A stretch of 64,000 nt of DNA from Saccharospirillum mangrovi. GTDB taxonomy: Bacteria; Pseudomonadota; Gammaproteobacteria; Pseudomonadales; Natronospirillaceae. How positions within the stretch are numbered: position 1 is the stretch's first letter; each line of letters begins with the position of its first letter. The translations under genes and the position numbers were made by a program. Below the pieces are notes generated by a model that saw only the letters and a list, made by a program, of their open reading frames with translations, made no database searches and had not been told where the DNA came from. Where the stretch lies: contig NZ_CP031415.1 of assembly GCF_003367315.1 (NCBI RefSeq), forward strand, positions 1,238,001 to 1,302,000, written 5' to 3'. Of the stretch, positions 7,705 through 16,080 are shown piece by piece.

Positions 7705-10110
7705 TCAGTTCAAACGTCTCAGTCGCAAAGCATTAAGCACAACCAGCAGCGAACTGGCTGACATACCGATGGCCGCTTGCCAGGGCGTTACCCAGCCCAG
7801 CGCCGCCAGCGGCAAAGCGACGCCATTGTACACCAGCGCCCACCACAGATTCTGGCGAATGACGCGCCGCGTTTTGCGGGCGGCGCGAATGGCCGAGGCC
7901 AGCACGGTCAGTTGATCGTTGAGCAGCAGCGCATCGGACGCCTGTTTGGCGAGGTCGGTGCCGGACGCCAGCGCGATCGACACCGGCGCGCCCGCAAGCA
8001 CCGGGGCGTCGTTGATGCCGTCGCCGACCATGGCGATGTGGCGGCCATGCGCCTGCTGTTCGTGCAGCCAATTCAGTTTGTCGGCGGCGCTCAAATTGGC
8101 GTGGTAGTCGCCGTTCAGCGCCAGGGCCGTCAGGCGGGTATCGGTCTGAGGGTTCGGATCGCCGGTCAAGACGTGGCAGCGCAAGCCCAGTGCCGACAGC
8201 TGTTGCAGCGCCGTTGCGGCGGTTGAGCGTATTTCATCGGCCAGTTGAAACCGCGCCAGCGCCACACCATCGCGGCTGAGCCAGAGCGTACCGGGTTGTT
8301 GTGCGTCCGCTGGTGATTCGGTCAGCGCAAATTGAGCGGTGCCAAGGCGATAGGCACTTTGCGCATCGCGACCGGACACGCCTGCTGACGGGTGTAAGGT
8401 TCGGTCGTCAATCGCAGGCAACGGCAGGCCTTGAGCGGCATCGCGGAAGGCGCGTGCCAACGGATGATCGCTGTCCGCTTCCAGCGCGGCGGCCAGACGC
8501 AGAGCGCTGTCGTTGGTCAACCCGGTGTCTTGGGCAGTACGGGTTAATTCGGTTTCGATCAATCGGAACCGGCCTTCGGTCAGGGTGCCGGTTTTGTCGA
8601 AGGCGATGTCGGTGATATCGGCCAGCCGTTCTAGCGTGTGGCCGCGCGTCACGATCAAACCTTCTTTAGCCAGGCTTTGTGTGGCTTGCGCCAAAACCGT
8701 CGGCGTCGCCAGACTCAAGGCACAGGGGCAGGTGACGACCAGAACGCTGATGACAATCCAGAACGCGCGGTCGGGTTCGATCCACAACCAGGCAAGGCCG
8801 ATCAAGGCGGTGATCAGCAAGGTCGATAAGACAAAATGGCGCGCGCCACGGTCGGCCAATTCCGCCAGCCGAGGTTTCTCGCTGGACGCCCGTTCCAGCA
8901 GTTGCGTCAGTGCCGAGGCGGAGCTGTCGGCGCCGAGCCGTTCGACTTCAATATCCACCGCCTGGCTCAAATTAGTGGTGCCAGCCAGTACGTTGCCGCC
9001 GGGAGCTTTCGGCTGCGGCGCGACTTCGCCGGTCAGTCGCGATTCATCAAATTCGCTGGCGCCGTGCACCAGGCGACCGTCGACCGGGCAGAGTTCGCCG
9101 GCGCGCACCTGAATCACATCGCCAACGACCAGATCGCGCACGGGTCGTTGTTGGTAGTCGTCGCCGACGCGCACCCGGCAGGTCGGCGGCAACTGGCGTG
9201 CCAGAGCATTGCTGGAGGCGTGCACCGAGGTACGGGCGCGGAATTCCAAAAAGCGGCCCAGCACCAGGAAAAAGGTGAACATCGACACCGATTCGAAATA
9301 GACCTCGCCCTGGCGCGTGACCGTAGCCCAGACGCTGGCGGCAAAGGCACCGCCAATCGCCAGCGACACCGACACATCCATGCTCAGACTGCGCGATTTC
9401 AGCGCTCGCCAGGCAGCGGTGAAATACGGGCCGGCGCCGATAATGACGACGGGCAGCGTGATGAACAGCGAAGTCCAGCGCAGCCAATGCACGTAGGTTG
9501 CTTCAATGCTGCCGCTGTACAGCGCCACGGCGTTCATCATCGCCTGCATCATGCCGATGCCCGCAACGCCCAGACGCAGCAGATAGCGGCGGCCGGTTTT
9601 TTGCCGCAGCGCTTCTTCGGCGTCGGCCTGATAGGGCTGGGCGCGATAACCGAGTGAGTGCAGCGCCACGAACAAGGTCGATAACGCGGCGTCGCCTGGC
9701 TTCCAGCGCAATAACAGGCGGTGCGTGGTCTGGTTGAAACGGGCTTCGGCGACGCCGGCTTGCTGATACAGCCGTTTCTCGATCAGCCAACTGCAGGCGG
9801 CGCAACTAACGCCATCGATCATCAGTGTTGCCTGACAGTCGCCGGAATCGAGCCGTTGTACGAATTCGGACTGAACGTCGTCGCGGTCGTAGAGCGCCAG
9901 TTGTTCGCGGTCGCGGTCGCTGACCGGGGGCGCGGCGGGGGTTTGGTCGGGGTCGTGAAAGCGGTAGTACTCGCCCAGGCCGGCGTCGAGAATGGTCTGG
10001 GCGGCAGCCAGGCAGCCGACGCAGCAGAAGACTTTTGCGTCGCCGCCGACTTCAAGCTGAAAGCGCTCGTCAAACGCCGGCAGGCCGCAATGAAAGCAGG
10101 GTTGCGTCAT
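7705..10110 (-). CDS. ccoI: Copper-exporting P1B-type ATPase CcoI
   Basis: An 801-residue ATPase supplying copper for the cbb3 active site. From the N-terminus there is a cysteine-rich binding region (CFHCG...CCVGC), a heavy-metal-associated domain with GVSCAACSW, and paired helices. These are followed by the CPC copper channel (TCPCALSLATP), the phosphorylation site DKTGT, and the hinge GDGINDAP. The frame extends upstream to 10176, but ATG at 10110 shares its first base with the ccoH stop (TAATG) and gives the expected MTQPCFHCGLP start. It lies between ccoH and ccoS in the standard order. Confidence 0.95.
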   Translation of the reverse strand: MTQPCFHCGLPAFDERFQLEVGGDAKVFCCVGCLAAAQTILDAGLGEYYRFHDPDQTPAAPPVSDRDREQLALYDRDDVQSEFVQRLDSGDCQATLMIDGVSCAACSWLIEKRLYQQAGVAEARFNQTTHRLLLRWKPGDAALSTLFVALHSLGYRAQPYQADAEEALRQKTGRRYLLRLGVAGIGMMQAMMNAVALYSGSIEATYVHWLRWTSLFITLPVVIIGAGPYFTAAWRALKSRSLSMDVSVSLAIGGAFAASVWATVTRQGEVYFESVSMFTFFLVLGRFLEFRARTSVHASSNALARQLPPTCRVRVGDDYQQRPVRDLVVGDVIQVRAGELCPVDGRLVHGASEFDESRLTGEVAPQPKAPGGNVLAGTTNLSQAVDIEVERLGADSSASALTQLLERASSEKPRLAELADRGARHFVLSTLLITALIGLAWLWIEPDRAFWIVISVLVVTCPCALSLATPTVLAQATQSLAKEGLIVTRGHTLERLADITDIAFDKTGTLTEGRFRLIETELTRTAQDTGLTNDSALRLAAALEADSDHPLARAFRDAAQGLPLPAIDDRTLHPSAGVSGRDAQSAYRLGTAQFALTESPADAQQPGTLWLSRDGVALARFQLADEIRSTAATALQQLSALGLRCHVLTGDPNPQTDTRLTALALNGDYHANLSAADKLNWLHEQQAHGRHIAMVGDGINDAPVLAGAPVSIALASGTDLAKQASDALLLNDQLTVLASAIRAARKTRRVIRQNLWWALVYNGVALPLAALGWVTPWQAAIGMSASSLLVVLNALRLRRLN

Positions 10111-10613
10111 TACAGACGCGGTTGAAGCCTGATGATGCTGCGATCCGGCAGAACCGCTTCGCCGTGCAGACGCCACGGTTCGGCGACACCGACCGGCTCC
10201 AGAATCAACTGACGACGCTCGCTGACGGCCTCGGACAACGTGCCCAGATAACGGCCGTCGGGCTGACGCGTCAGTTCAACGCTGACGTCCCAGCTGGCGC
10301 GAGTCGGGAAGGCGTAGGTCAGCTTTAAGGTGTCCGGTCGTTCCTTCAATTGACCATCCAGACGCAACTGAACGCGCTCGCCCAAGGTTTGCAGCTGGGC
10401 ACTCAGATGCTGCTCGGCCGCCCATTGTGATTGGGTGTTGCGCTCGATGACCGACAGGCCGTCTTCGTAATAATTGTCGAGGATGGCGCCGTCGTTGGTC
10501 CGAATGGCCACGGGAATAAACCAGGCCCAGGCGGCGACCACGGCGATCAGTGGCGCCAACATGAACCAAACCCAGAATTCCTGAAACCAGCGTTTACCAG
10601 TCTGTTTTGCCAT
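10110..10613 (-). CDS. ccoH: CcoH/FixH family cbb3 oxidase assembly protein
   Basis: A 167-residue protein with a cytoplasmic start, one transmembrane helix (WVWFMLAPLIAVVAAWAWF) and a periplasmic domain containing NYYEDGLSVIERN, the usual FixH pattern. CcoH is a stable partner of the oxidase during assembly. The stop codon overlaps the ccoI ATG by one base, which suggests translational coupling. The start is 20 bases after ccoG. Confidence 0.9.
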   Translation of the reverse strand: MAKQTGKRWFQEFWVWFMLAPLIAVVAAWAWFIPVAIRTNDGAILDNYYEDGLSVIERNTQSQWAAEQHLSAQLQTLGERVQLRLDGQLKERPDTLKLTYAFPTRASWDVSVELTRQPDGRYLGTLSEAVSERRQLILEPVGVAEPWRLHGEAVLPDRSIIRLQPRL

Positions 10614-10633
10614 AAATACTCCTGAACCGCCGG

Positions 10634-12043
10634 TTAGAATCGCGCCGGGCCGAAGAAGCGGCTCTCGGCGCTGACTCGTTGCGACGGATCTTCAACCGCT
10701 TCGGCGGTGAAATGAATTTCGTTGTTCGGCAACTGCAACTCGTTCGGGTTGATCAGCAGACGCACCGGGAATTCGGCGACGCCGCCGGCTTCGACTTCAA
10801 CCATCGGCGGTGCAATCAGTTCCAGATCGTCCAGACCATCGACGCTCAAACGGTAGCGATGATCGCGCTCAGACATGTTCATCAAACTGATCTGATAAGA
10901 GTTTTCCACCAACCCTTCGGACGTGATGCGGTGCAACTCGCCGCGGCCCCGTTCAATCGACAGATCGAGTGGAACGCGCGTCGCAATCACCCAACTGAAC
11001 AGGCCGATCATCACCGCCAGCGCCAGGCCGTAACCGATCAGTCGCGGACGCAGAATGCGGCTCGGTTTGCCTTCGAGACTGTTTTCGGTGGTGTAGCGGA
11101 TCAGGCCGGGTTCGTAGCCCATTTTGTCCATCACTGAATCGCAGGCATCGATGCAGGCGGCGCAACCGATGCATTCGTATTGCAGGCCGTCGCGGATGTC
11201 GATGCCGGTCGGGCAGACCTGGACGCAGAGTTCGCAATCGATGCAGTCACCCAGGCCGACTTCACTCGGTTCGATGCCGCGTTTGCGCGCACCGCGCGGC
11301 TCGCCCCGGGCTTCGTCGTAACTGACGATCAGGGTGTCCTGATCGAACATCACCGCCTGGAAACGGGCGTAGGGGCACATGTAGATGCACACCTGTTCGC
11401 GCAGCCAGCCGGCGTTGCCGTAGGTCGCCAGCGTGAAAAAGGCGATCCAGAAGATGGCCCAGCCACCGACCTGAAACGTCACCAACTGCGGCAGCAGGGT
11501 TTTGATCGGCACGAAATAGCCGACGAAGGTCAGCGCGGTCGCTAACGCCACCGCCAGCCACAGCAAATGCTTGGCGGCTTTACGGGCGAATTTTTCCAGC
11601 GTCATGGGTTGATCATCGAGCTTGATGCGGGCGTTGCGTTTGCCCTCGGTTTTTTCCTCGATGAACATGAAAATCCAGGTCCAGGCGCTCTGCGGGCAGG
11701 TGTAACCACACCAGACGCGACCGGCCAGAACCGTCACCAGAAACAGCGCGAACGCACAGATGATCAACGCCCAGGACAACAGCATGAAATCCTGCGGCCA
11801 GAAGGTGATGCCAAGAATGTGAAACTGGCGGGCGGGCAGGTCGAACAGAACTGCCTGGCGGCCGTTCCAGTCGAGCCAAAGGGTGCCGAAGTAAAGCGCA
11901 AACAAGGCCGCACCACCGTAAACACGGAGATTGCGGTAGAAACCCTTGATCCGGCGGACGTAGATCTTTTCCCTTTCTTGGTAGAGGTCGACGGTCTTGA
12001 CGGCGTCGTCCGTGACGTCTTTGACCTGAATTTTATCGGTCAT
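10634..12043 (-). CDS. ccoG: cbb3 oxidase accessory polyferredoxin CcoG (FixG/RdxA)
   Basis: A 469-residue membrane iron-sulfur protein. Several helices and a CPQSAW-type segment precede two ferredoxin motifs, CIDCELCVQVCPTGIDIR and CIGCAACIDACD. A C-terminal periplasmic immunoglobulin-like part (about residues 345-469) closes the protein. CcoG is a cupric reductase that provides Cu(I) for oxidase assembly. The start is ATG at 12043. It is separated from ccoP by 95 bases that include a strong GC hairpin, so expression may differ from that of the structural genes. Confidence 0.95.
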   Translation of the reverse strand: MTDKIQVKDVTDDAVKTVDLYQEREKIYVRRIKGFYRNLRVYGGAALFALYFGTLWLDWNGRQAVLFDLPARQFHILGITFWPQDFMLLSWALIICAFALFLVTVLAGRVWCGYTCPQSAWTWIFMFIEEKTEGKRNARIKLDDQPMTLEKFARKAAKHLLWLAVALATALTFVGYFVPIKTLLPQLVTFQVGGWAIFWIAFFTLATYGNAGWLREQVCIYMCPYARFQAVMFDQDTLIVSYDEARGEPRGARKRGIEPSEVGLGDCIDCELCVQVCPTGIDIRDGLQYECIGCAACIDACDSVMDKMGYEPGLIRYTTENSLEGKPSRILRPRLIGYGLALAVMIGLFSWVIATRVPLDLSIERGRGELHRITSEGLVENSYQISLMNMSERDHRYRLSVDGLDDLELIAPPMVEVEAGGVAEFPVRLLINPNELQLPNNEIHFTAEAVEDPSQRVSAESRFFGPARF

Positions 12044-12106
12044 GGCATGTGAAGGTCAGGAATGGTTTGGGAAGGGCAGGCGCGCCCGTCCTTTCCAAGC
12101 CAGTCC

Positions 12107-12128
12107 GGGGCGCGCTGGCACGCGCCCC
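12107..12128. repeat. GC-rich hairpin between ccoP and ccoG
   Basis: GGGGCGCG, loop CTGGCA, CGCGCCCC forms a perfect 8-bp stem just after the ccoP stop. There is no clear T-run on the minus-strand side, so it is more likely an mRNA-stabilising or attenuating element than a full terminator. Confidence 0.5.
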
Positions 12129-12138
12129 GTGAGTCGGC

Positions 12139-13035
12139 TTAAAGCTGACTCAGACTGTAGATGTAACCGGCGACGATGTGCACGCGCTCTTCGCCCAACA
12201 CATCGGCCCAGGCCGGCATGCGTCCGGAGCGACCGTGTTCGACGGTGTACTGCACAGAATCGCGCAACGATTCACCCGGAATGCGGTACAGCCAGGTGTT
12301 GTCGGTCAGGTTAGGTGCACCCAACGCATGGTTGCCGGTGCCATCCTGGCCGTGACAGGCCACACAACTGGCGTTGAACAGGGTCTGGCCCTGACGTGCC
12401 AGGCTGGCGTTGACGTCGTCCTGGCCGGACAACTGCATGACGTACTCAGCTACTGCCCGCACACCAGCGGCACCCAAGGCATCACCCCAGGCCGGCATCT
12501 GACCATTGCGACCGCCCAGAACGGTGGTCTTGATGGTGTCGCCAGCGCCGCCGTAGAGCCAGTCGTTGTCAGTCAGGTTGGGGAAGCCGTAGCCGCCCGT
12601 TGCGGCCTGGCCGTGACACAGCGCGCAGTTGTCTTCGAACAGACGCTGACCCACGCGCATGGCTTGCGGGTTATCTTTCAGGTCTTCGACCGGTACCGAC
12701 GCCAGGCGCTGATAGATCTCACCATAGCGACGTTCGTGTTCGATCTGATCGTTGGTTAACTGGCCACTGGAGCTCCAGTTCAACAAACCTTTCCAGTTAC
12801 CCACCGGCATGGCAATCAGATAACCCACCGCAAAGATGATGGTCGCCCAGAACAGGTTGAGCCACCACTTGGGCATGGGGTTATTGAACTCTTCAATGCC
12901 ATCGAACTGATGGCCGGTGGTTTCGCCAACACCCTCGGAGTCAGGCATGCGTCGGGTAAAGTGAATCAACGCGACGATGCCCACCAGGAAAATGGTGGTG
13001 ATACCGATAATGTAGAAACTCCAAAAGCTACTCAT
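12139..13035 (-). CDS. ccoP: cbb3 oxidase subunit III, dihaem cytochrome c CcoP
   Basis: A 298-residue protein with an N-terminal helix (IIGITTIFLVGIVALIHFT), a second helix, and two c-type haem sites, CALCHGQ and CVACHGQ, each in a cytochrome c domain. CcoP passes electrons from soluble cytochromes to CcoO and CcoN. Its start overlaps the ccoQ stop region by 4 bases. Length and domain order are standard. A GC hairpin follows the stop codon. Confidence 0.96.
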   Translation of the reverse strand: MSSFWSFYIIGITTIFLVGIVALIHFTRRMPDSEGVGETTGHQFDGIEEFNNPMPKWWLNLFWATIIFAVGYLIAMPVGNWKGLLNWSSSGQLTNDQIEHERRYGEIYQRLASVPVEDLKDNPQAMRVGQRLFEDNCALCHGQAATGGYGFPNLTDNDWLYGGAGDTIKTTVLGGRNGQMPAWGDALGAAGVRAVAEYVMQLSGQDDVNASLARQGQTLFNASCVACHGQDGTGNHALGAPNLTDNTWLYRIPGESLRDSVQYTVEHGRSGRMPAWADVLGEERVHIVAGYIYSLSQL

Positions 13036-13214
13036 CGTCTTTCCTCTTTCTTGTCCGAGGCAGCATCCATTTTTTCGTCGAGCTCGGCGAACGGCAGGTT
13101 GGCGGCGTCGTCAAAACGCGCCTTGCGCTTGCTGGAATAGGCCCAGTACACCACGCCGAAAAAGGCGATCATGGTAAAGACGGTGGCTAAACCGCGCAGC
13201 GTATTGATGTCCAT
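13032..13214 (-). CDS. ccoQ: cbb3 oxidase small subunit CcoQ
   Basis: A 60-residue single-helix protein (about residues 8-27) with the CcoQ-typical segment FFGVVYWAYSSKRKARFDDA and a charged tail rich in K, E and D. CcoQ stabilises the assembled oxidase. It lies between ccoO and ccoP as usual and overlaps ccoP by 4 bases. Confidence 0.92.
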   Translation of the reverse strand: MDINTLRGLATVFTMIAFFGVVYWAYSSKRKARFDDAANLPFAELDEKMDAASDKKEERR

Positions 13215-13225
13215 GGTGAAACCCC

Positions 13226-13831
13226 TCAGCGACCGGTCACAACAGTGCCGAGATGTTGCAGATAAGCCACCAACGCATCGATCTCGGTGGTTCCGGCAAC
13301 GGCTTCCTGAGCACCGGCGATCTGCTCGTCGGTGTACGGAACGCCAACCCGACGCAGCGCCGTCATCTTGGCAGCGGTGTGCTCACCATCCAGCGTCCGT
13401 TCGAACAACCACGGGAATGCCGGCATGTTGGATTCCGGAACGACTGAGCGCGGGTTGTACAGGTGCGCTTTGTGCCATTCGTTGCTGTAACGGCCACCGA
13501 CACGCGCCAGGTCTGGACCGGTGCGCTTGGAGCCCCACAGGAACGGATGCTCGTAGATCATTTCGCCGGCCTGTGAGTAAGGTCCGTAGCGTTCCACTTC
13601 AGCACGCAGCGGCCGCACCATCTGGGTGTGGCAGACGTGGCAGCCTTCGCGGATATAGATGTCGCGACCTTCCAATTGAACCGCGGTGTAAGGCTCCAGG
13701 CCCTCCACCGGTTTGGTTGTGTCATCGATGCGAAACAGCGGCACGATTTCAACCAGACCGCCAAAGCTGATGGCAATGACGACCAGAAAGGCCATCAAGC
13801 CAACGTTCTTTTCAATCTTTTCGTGTTGCAT
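13226..13831 (-). CDS. ccoO: cbb3 oxidase subunit II, monohaem cytochrome c CcoO
   Basis: A 201-residue membrane-anchored cytochrome c. One N-terminal helix ([20 protein letters not shown]) precedes the haem site [15 protein letters not shown] methionine-containing region further on ([11 protein letters not shown]) supplies the axial ligand. The start is ATG at 13831. It is the second gene of the ccoNOQP operon, 15 bases after ccoN and 11 before ccoQ. Confidence 0.96.
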   Translation of the reverse strand: MQHEKIEKNVGLMAFLVVIAISFGGLVEIVPLFRIDDTTKPVEGLEPYTAVQLEGRDIYIREGCHVCHTQMVRPLRAEVERYGPYSQAGEMIYEHPFLWGSKRTGPDLARVGGRYSNEWHKAHLYNPRSVVPESNMPAFPWLFERTLDGEHTAAKMTALRRVGVPYTDEQIAGAQEAVAGTTEIDALVAYLQHLGTVVTGR

Positions 13832-13846
13832 CTTGAATCCTACCTA

Positions 13847-15283
13847 TCAAGCGGCCTGAGGCGCGGTTTCAGCCTGAGTGGCCTGGTCGTTGCGCACAGT
13901 GCGCCAGACGTTGTAGGCCATCAGCAGCATGCCGCTCAAGAAGGTGATACCGCCAATCAGGCGCACCACATAACCCGGCCAACTGACTTCGACACCCTGG
14001 ACGAAGCTGTACATCAGCGAACCGTCGGTGTTGACCGCACGCCACATCAAACCCTGGGCAATGCCGTTAACCCACATAGCGGCGATGTACAGAACGGTAC
14101 CGATGGTGGCTAACCAGAAATGCACGTTGATCAAGGCAACGCTGTACATCTGGGTCTGGCCGAACAGGCGTGGAATGGTGTGATAGAGCGCGCCGATGGA
14201 AATCATCGCCACCCAGCCCAACGCGCCGGAGTGAACGTGGCCGATGGTCCAGTCGGTGTTGTGCGACAGGGCGTTAACCGTCTTGATCGCCATCATCGGG
14301 CCTTCAAACGTTGCCATGCCGTAGAACGACAAAGACACCACCAGGAAACGCAGAATCGGATCGGTGCGCAGTTTGTGCCAGGCGCCGCTCATGGTCATCA
14401 TGCCGTTGATCATGCCGCCCCAGGACGGAACCAGCAGAATCACCGACATCACCATGCCCAGGTTCTGAGCCCAGTCAGGCAGCGCAGAGAAATGCAGATG
14501 GTGACCGCCGGCCCACATATAGATGGCGATCAAAGCCCAGAAGTGGACGATGGACAACCGATAGGAATACACCGGACGTTCCGCCTGCTTGGGCACGTAG
14601 TAGTACATCATGCCGAGGAAGCCGGCAGTCAGGAAAAAGCCCACCGCGTTGTGGCCGTACCACCACTGAACCATGGCGTCCATGGTGCCGGGGTACACCG
14701 AATAAGACTTAAACCAGCTCACCGGAATGGCAATGTTGTTCACCACGTGCAGCACCGCGACGGTCATAATGAACGCCAGATAAAACCAGTTGCCGACGTA
14801 AATGTGCGAGGTGCGGCGACGGTGGATGGTGCCGACGAAGACCGCCAGATACGACAACCAGACAACGGCGATCAGGATATCAATCGGCCATTCCAGTTCG
14901 GCGTACTCTTTTGTAGAGGTCAGACCCAGCGGCAGGGTAATAACGGCAGAAACAATAACCGCCTGCCATCCCCAAAAGGTGAATTTTGCCAGCCCCTCAA
15001 AGGCCAGACGGGCCTGAGTGGTGCGCTGAACGACGTAATAAGACGTTGCGAACAAAGCACAGCCGCCGAACGCAAAAATAACCGCGTTGGTGTGCAGCGG
15101 ACGCAAGCGACCAAAATGAAAATAAGGACCGAAATTTAACTCTGGAAAGGCCAGCTGAGCAGCGATAATGACACCGACCAACATACCGACAATTCCCCAG
15201 ACGACGGTCATGATGGCGAATTGACGAACAACGGTATAGTTGTACGTTTCATTCACCTCAGTAGCGGGGCTAGGATGGCTCAT
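13847..15283 (-). CDS. ccoN: cbb3-type cytochrome c oxidase subunit I CcoN
   Basis: A 478-residue haem-copper oxidase core with about twelve helices. Visible metal-ligand histidines include [31 protein letters not shown] and [12 protein letters not shown]. The enzyme reduces oxygen at low concentration and pumps protons. It heads the operon ccoN-O-Q-P. Upstream, a near-consensus FNR box lies 33 bases before a -10 element, consistent with activation by the Anr encoded 9 kb away. Confidence 0.97.
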   Translation of the reverse strand: MSHPSPATEVNETYNYTVVRQFAIMTVVWGIVGMLVGVIIAAQLAFPELNFGPYFHFGRLRPLHTNAVIFAFGGCALFATSYYVVQRTTQARLAFEGLAKFTFWGWQAVIVSAVITLPLGLTSTKEYAELEWPIDILIAVVWLSYLAVFVGTIHRRRTSHIYVGNWFYLAFIMTVAVLHVVNNIAIPVSWFKSYSVYPGTMDAMVQWWYGHNAVGFFLTAGFLGMMYYYVPKQAERPVYSYRLSIVHFWALIAIYMWAGGHHLHFSALPDWAQNLGMVMSVILLVPSWGGMINGMMTMSGAWHKLRTDPILRFLVVSLSFYGMATFEGPMMAIKTVNALSHNTDWTIGHVHSGALGWVAMISIGALYHTIPRLFGQTQMYSVALINVHFWLATIGTVLYIAAMWVNGIAQGLMWRAVNTDGSLMYSFVQGVEVSWPGYVVRLIGGITFLSGMLLMAYNVWRTVRNDQATQAETAPQAA

Positions 15284-15330
15284 GAATCAGCTTCCGAAGG
15301 GGCTAGGGGTTAGGAAATAAAGGCGGCGCA

Positions 15331-15373
15331 AGTATGCTCAGCCCGTCAAGGTTTTGCAAATGACCCAAGTCAA
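15331..15373 (-). promoter_or_regulatory. FNR/ANR-dependent promoter of ccoNOQP
   Basis: On the minus strand TTGACTTGGGTCAT (15360-15373) differs from the FNR consensus at its last base only. CATACT at 15331-15336 is a suitable -10, with its centre 33 bases from the box centre, which is class II geometry. Predicted start is near 15325, giving a leader of about 42 bases to ccoN. Confidence 0.7.
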
Positions 15374-15522
15374 TTTAGCTGTCAAAGTTGTCCGTCCGAC
15401 GTGGCCTGGCGTCGTGTTTTGCCAGAGCCTAGCAAAGGTTTTCGGAGTCTGCCGATTTCCTCAGAAGTGTTAACGAATGTTGCAAATAGCGACGGAAAAC
15501 ACCGATAAATTCCCCTCAATAA

Positions 15523-15541
15523 AATGATAATAATTATCATT
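15523..15541. promoter_or_regulatory. Perfect Fur-type palindrome
   Basis: AATGATAATAATTATCATT is a perfect 9-1-9 inverted repeat. It contains the 7-1-7 core TGATAAT-N-ATTATCA, the classic Fur operator. It lies in the 342-base gap between ccoN (start 15283) and the acylphosphatase gene (start 15626). Its target is unclear: it is about 240 bases from ccoN and 85 bases before the acylphosphatase ATG. The rest of the gap holds the cco promoter and one possible plus-strand promoter (TTGATT near 15564 with TAGACT 16 bases further). Confidence 0.8.
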
Positions 15542-15625
15542 AGATAAAATTCGCAGCGACGCTTGATTGGTCCGAGCGCCTCGTTAGACTGACGCCGCGA
15601 CCAAAACGGCAAAGAGGGAATGTCG

Positions 15626-15901
15626 ATGCAGTGCATGAAGGCTTGGGTGTATGGCAAGGTTCAGGGCGTTGGATATCGCCTGTTTTGTCGTCGTCGTGCG
15701 CGCGAGCTAGGCGTTACCGGCCACGCCATTAACCTGCCGGACGGCCGGGTCGAAGTATTGCTGTGCGGCACCGAAGATGCGCTGTCCAGTATGATTGATG
15801 CGCTGCATCAGGGGCCGCACTTCGCGCAGGTTGCCGGAGTTGACGTAGAGCGCATCGCGCTGGGTGGCGCTGAAGTCCCAACTGACTTTGTGACCGGCTG
15901 A
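15626..15901 (+). CDS. acyP: Acylphosphatase
   Basis: A 91-residue acylphosphatase, which hydrolyses acyl-phosphate bonds. The family motif GKVQGVGYR carries the catalytic arginine, and INLPDGRVEV carries the catalytic asparagine. The frame opens at 15620, but AGAGGGA ends only one base before that codon. The ATG at 15626 has a 6-base spacing and is preferred; another ATG at 15635 is possible. The perfect Fur palindrome upstream is noteworthy because acylphosphatase is not a usual Fur target. Confidence 0.9.
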   Translation: MQCMKAWVYGKVQGVGYRLFCRRRARELGVTGHAINLPDGRVEVLLCGTEDALSSMIDALHQGPHFAQVAGVDVERIALGGAEVPTDFVTG

Positions 15902-16080
15902 TCACGGCCGCCCAATAACCACCGAACAGCACCGAGCTGCCGGTAGTTAAACCGCCGACAGCCGGGTATAATGCCGGCCCTTTGTGACAACCCTTTAGTA
16001 AGTATTTGTCAGTACACGACGACACGTCGGTACATGACTTGTGCAATAAGACAATTCAAGCACCCGATTCAGGAACTCCT

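Noticed and set aside
8836-9657. Plus-strand frame (273 codons) inside ccoI
   Set aside because: Shadow of a P-type ATPase with all motifs on the other strand.
15374-15522. A Fur-controlled small RNA like RyhB or PrrF
   Set aside because: No clear promoter with the Fur box over it and no terminator found on either strand; kept only as a question in the findings.
15382-15657. Minus-strand frame across the Fur palindrome with an Ile-rich start
   Set aside because: The Ile run is simply the translated Fur palindrome; the frame has no ribosome-binding site and overlaps the acylphosphatase gene.
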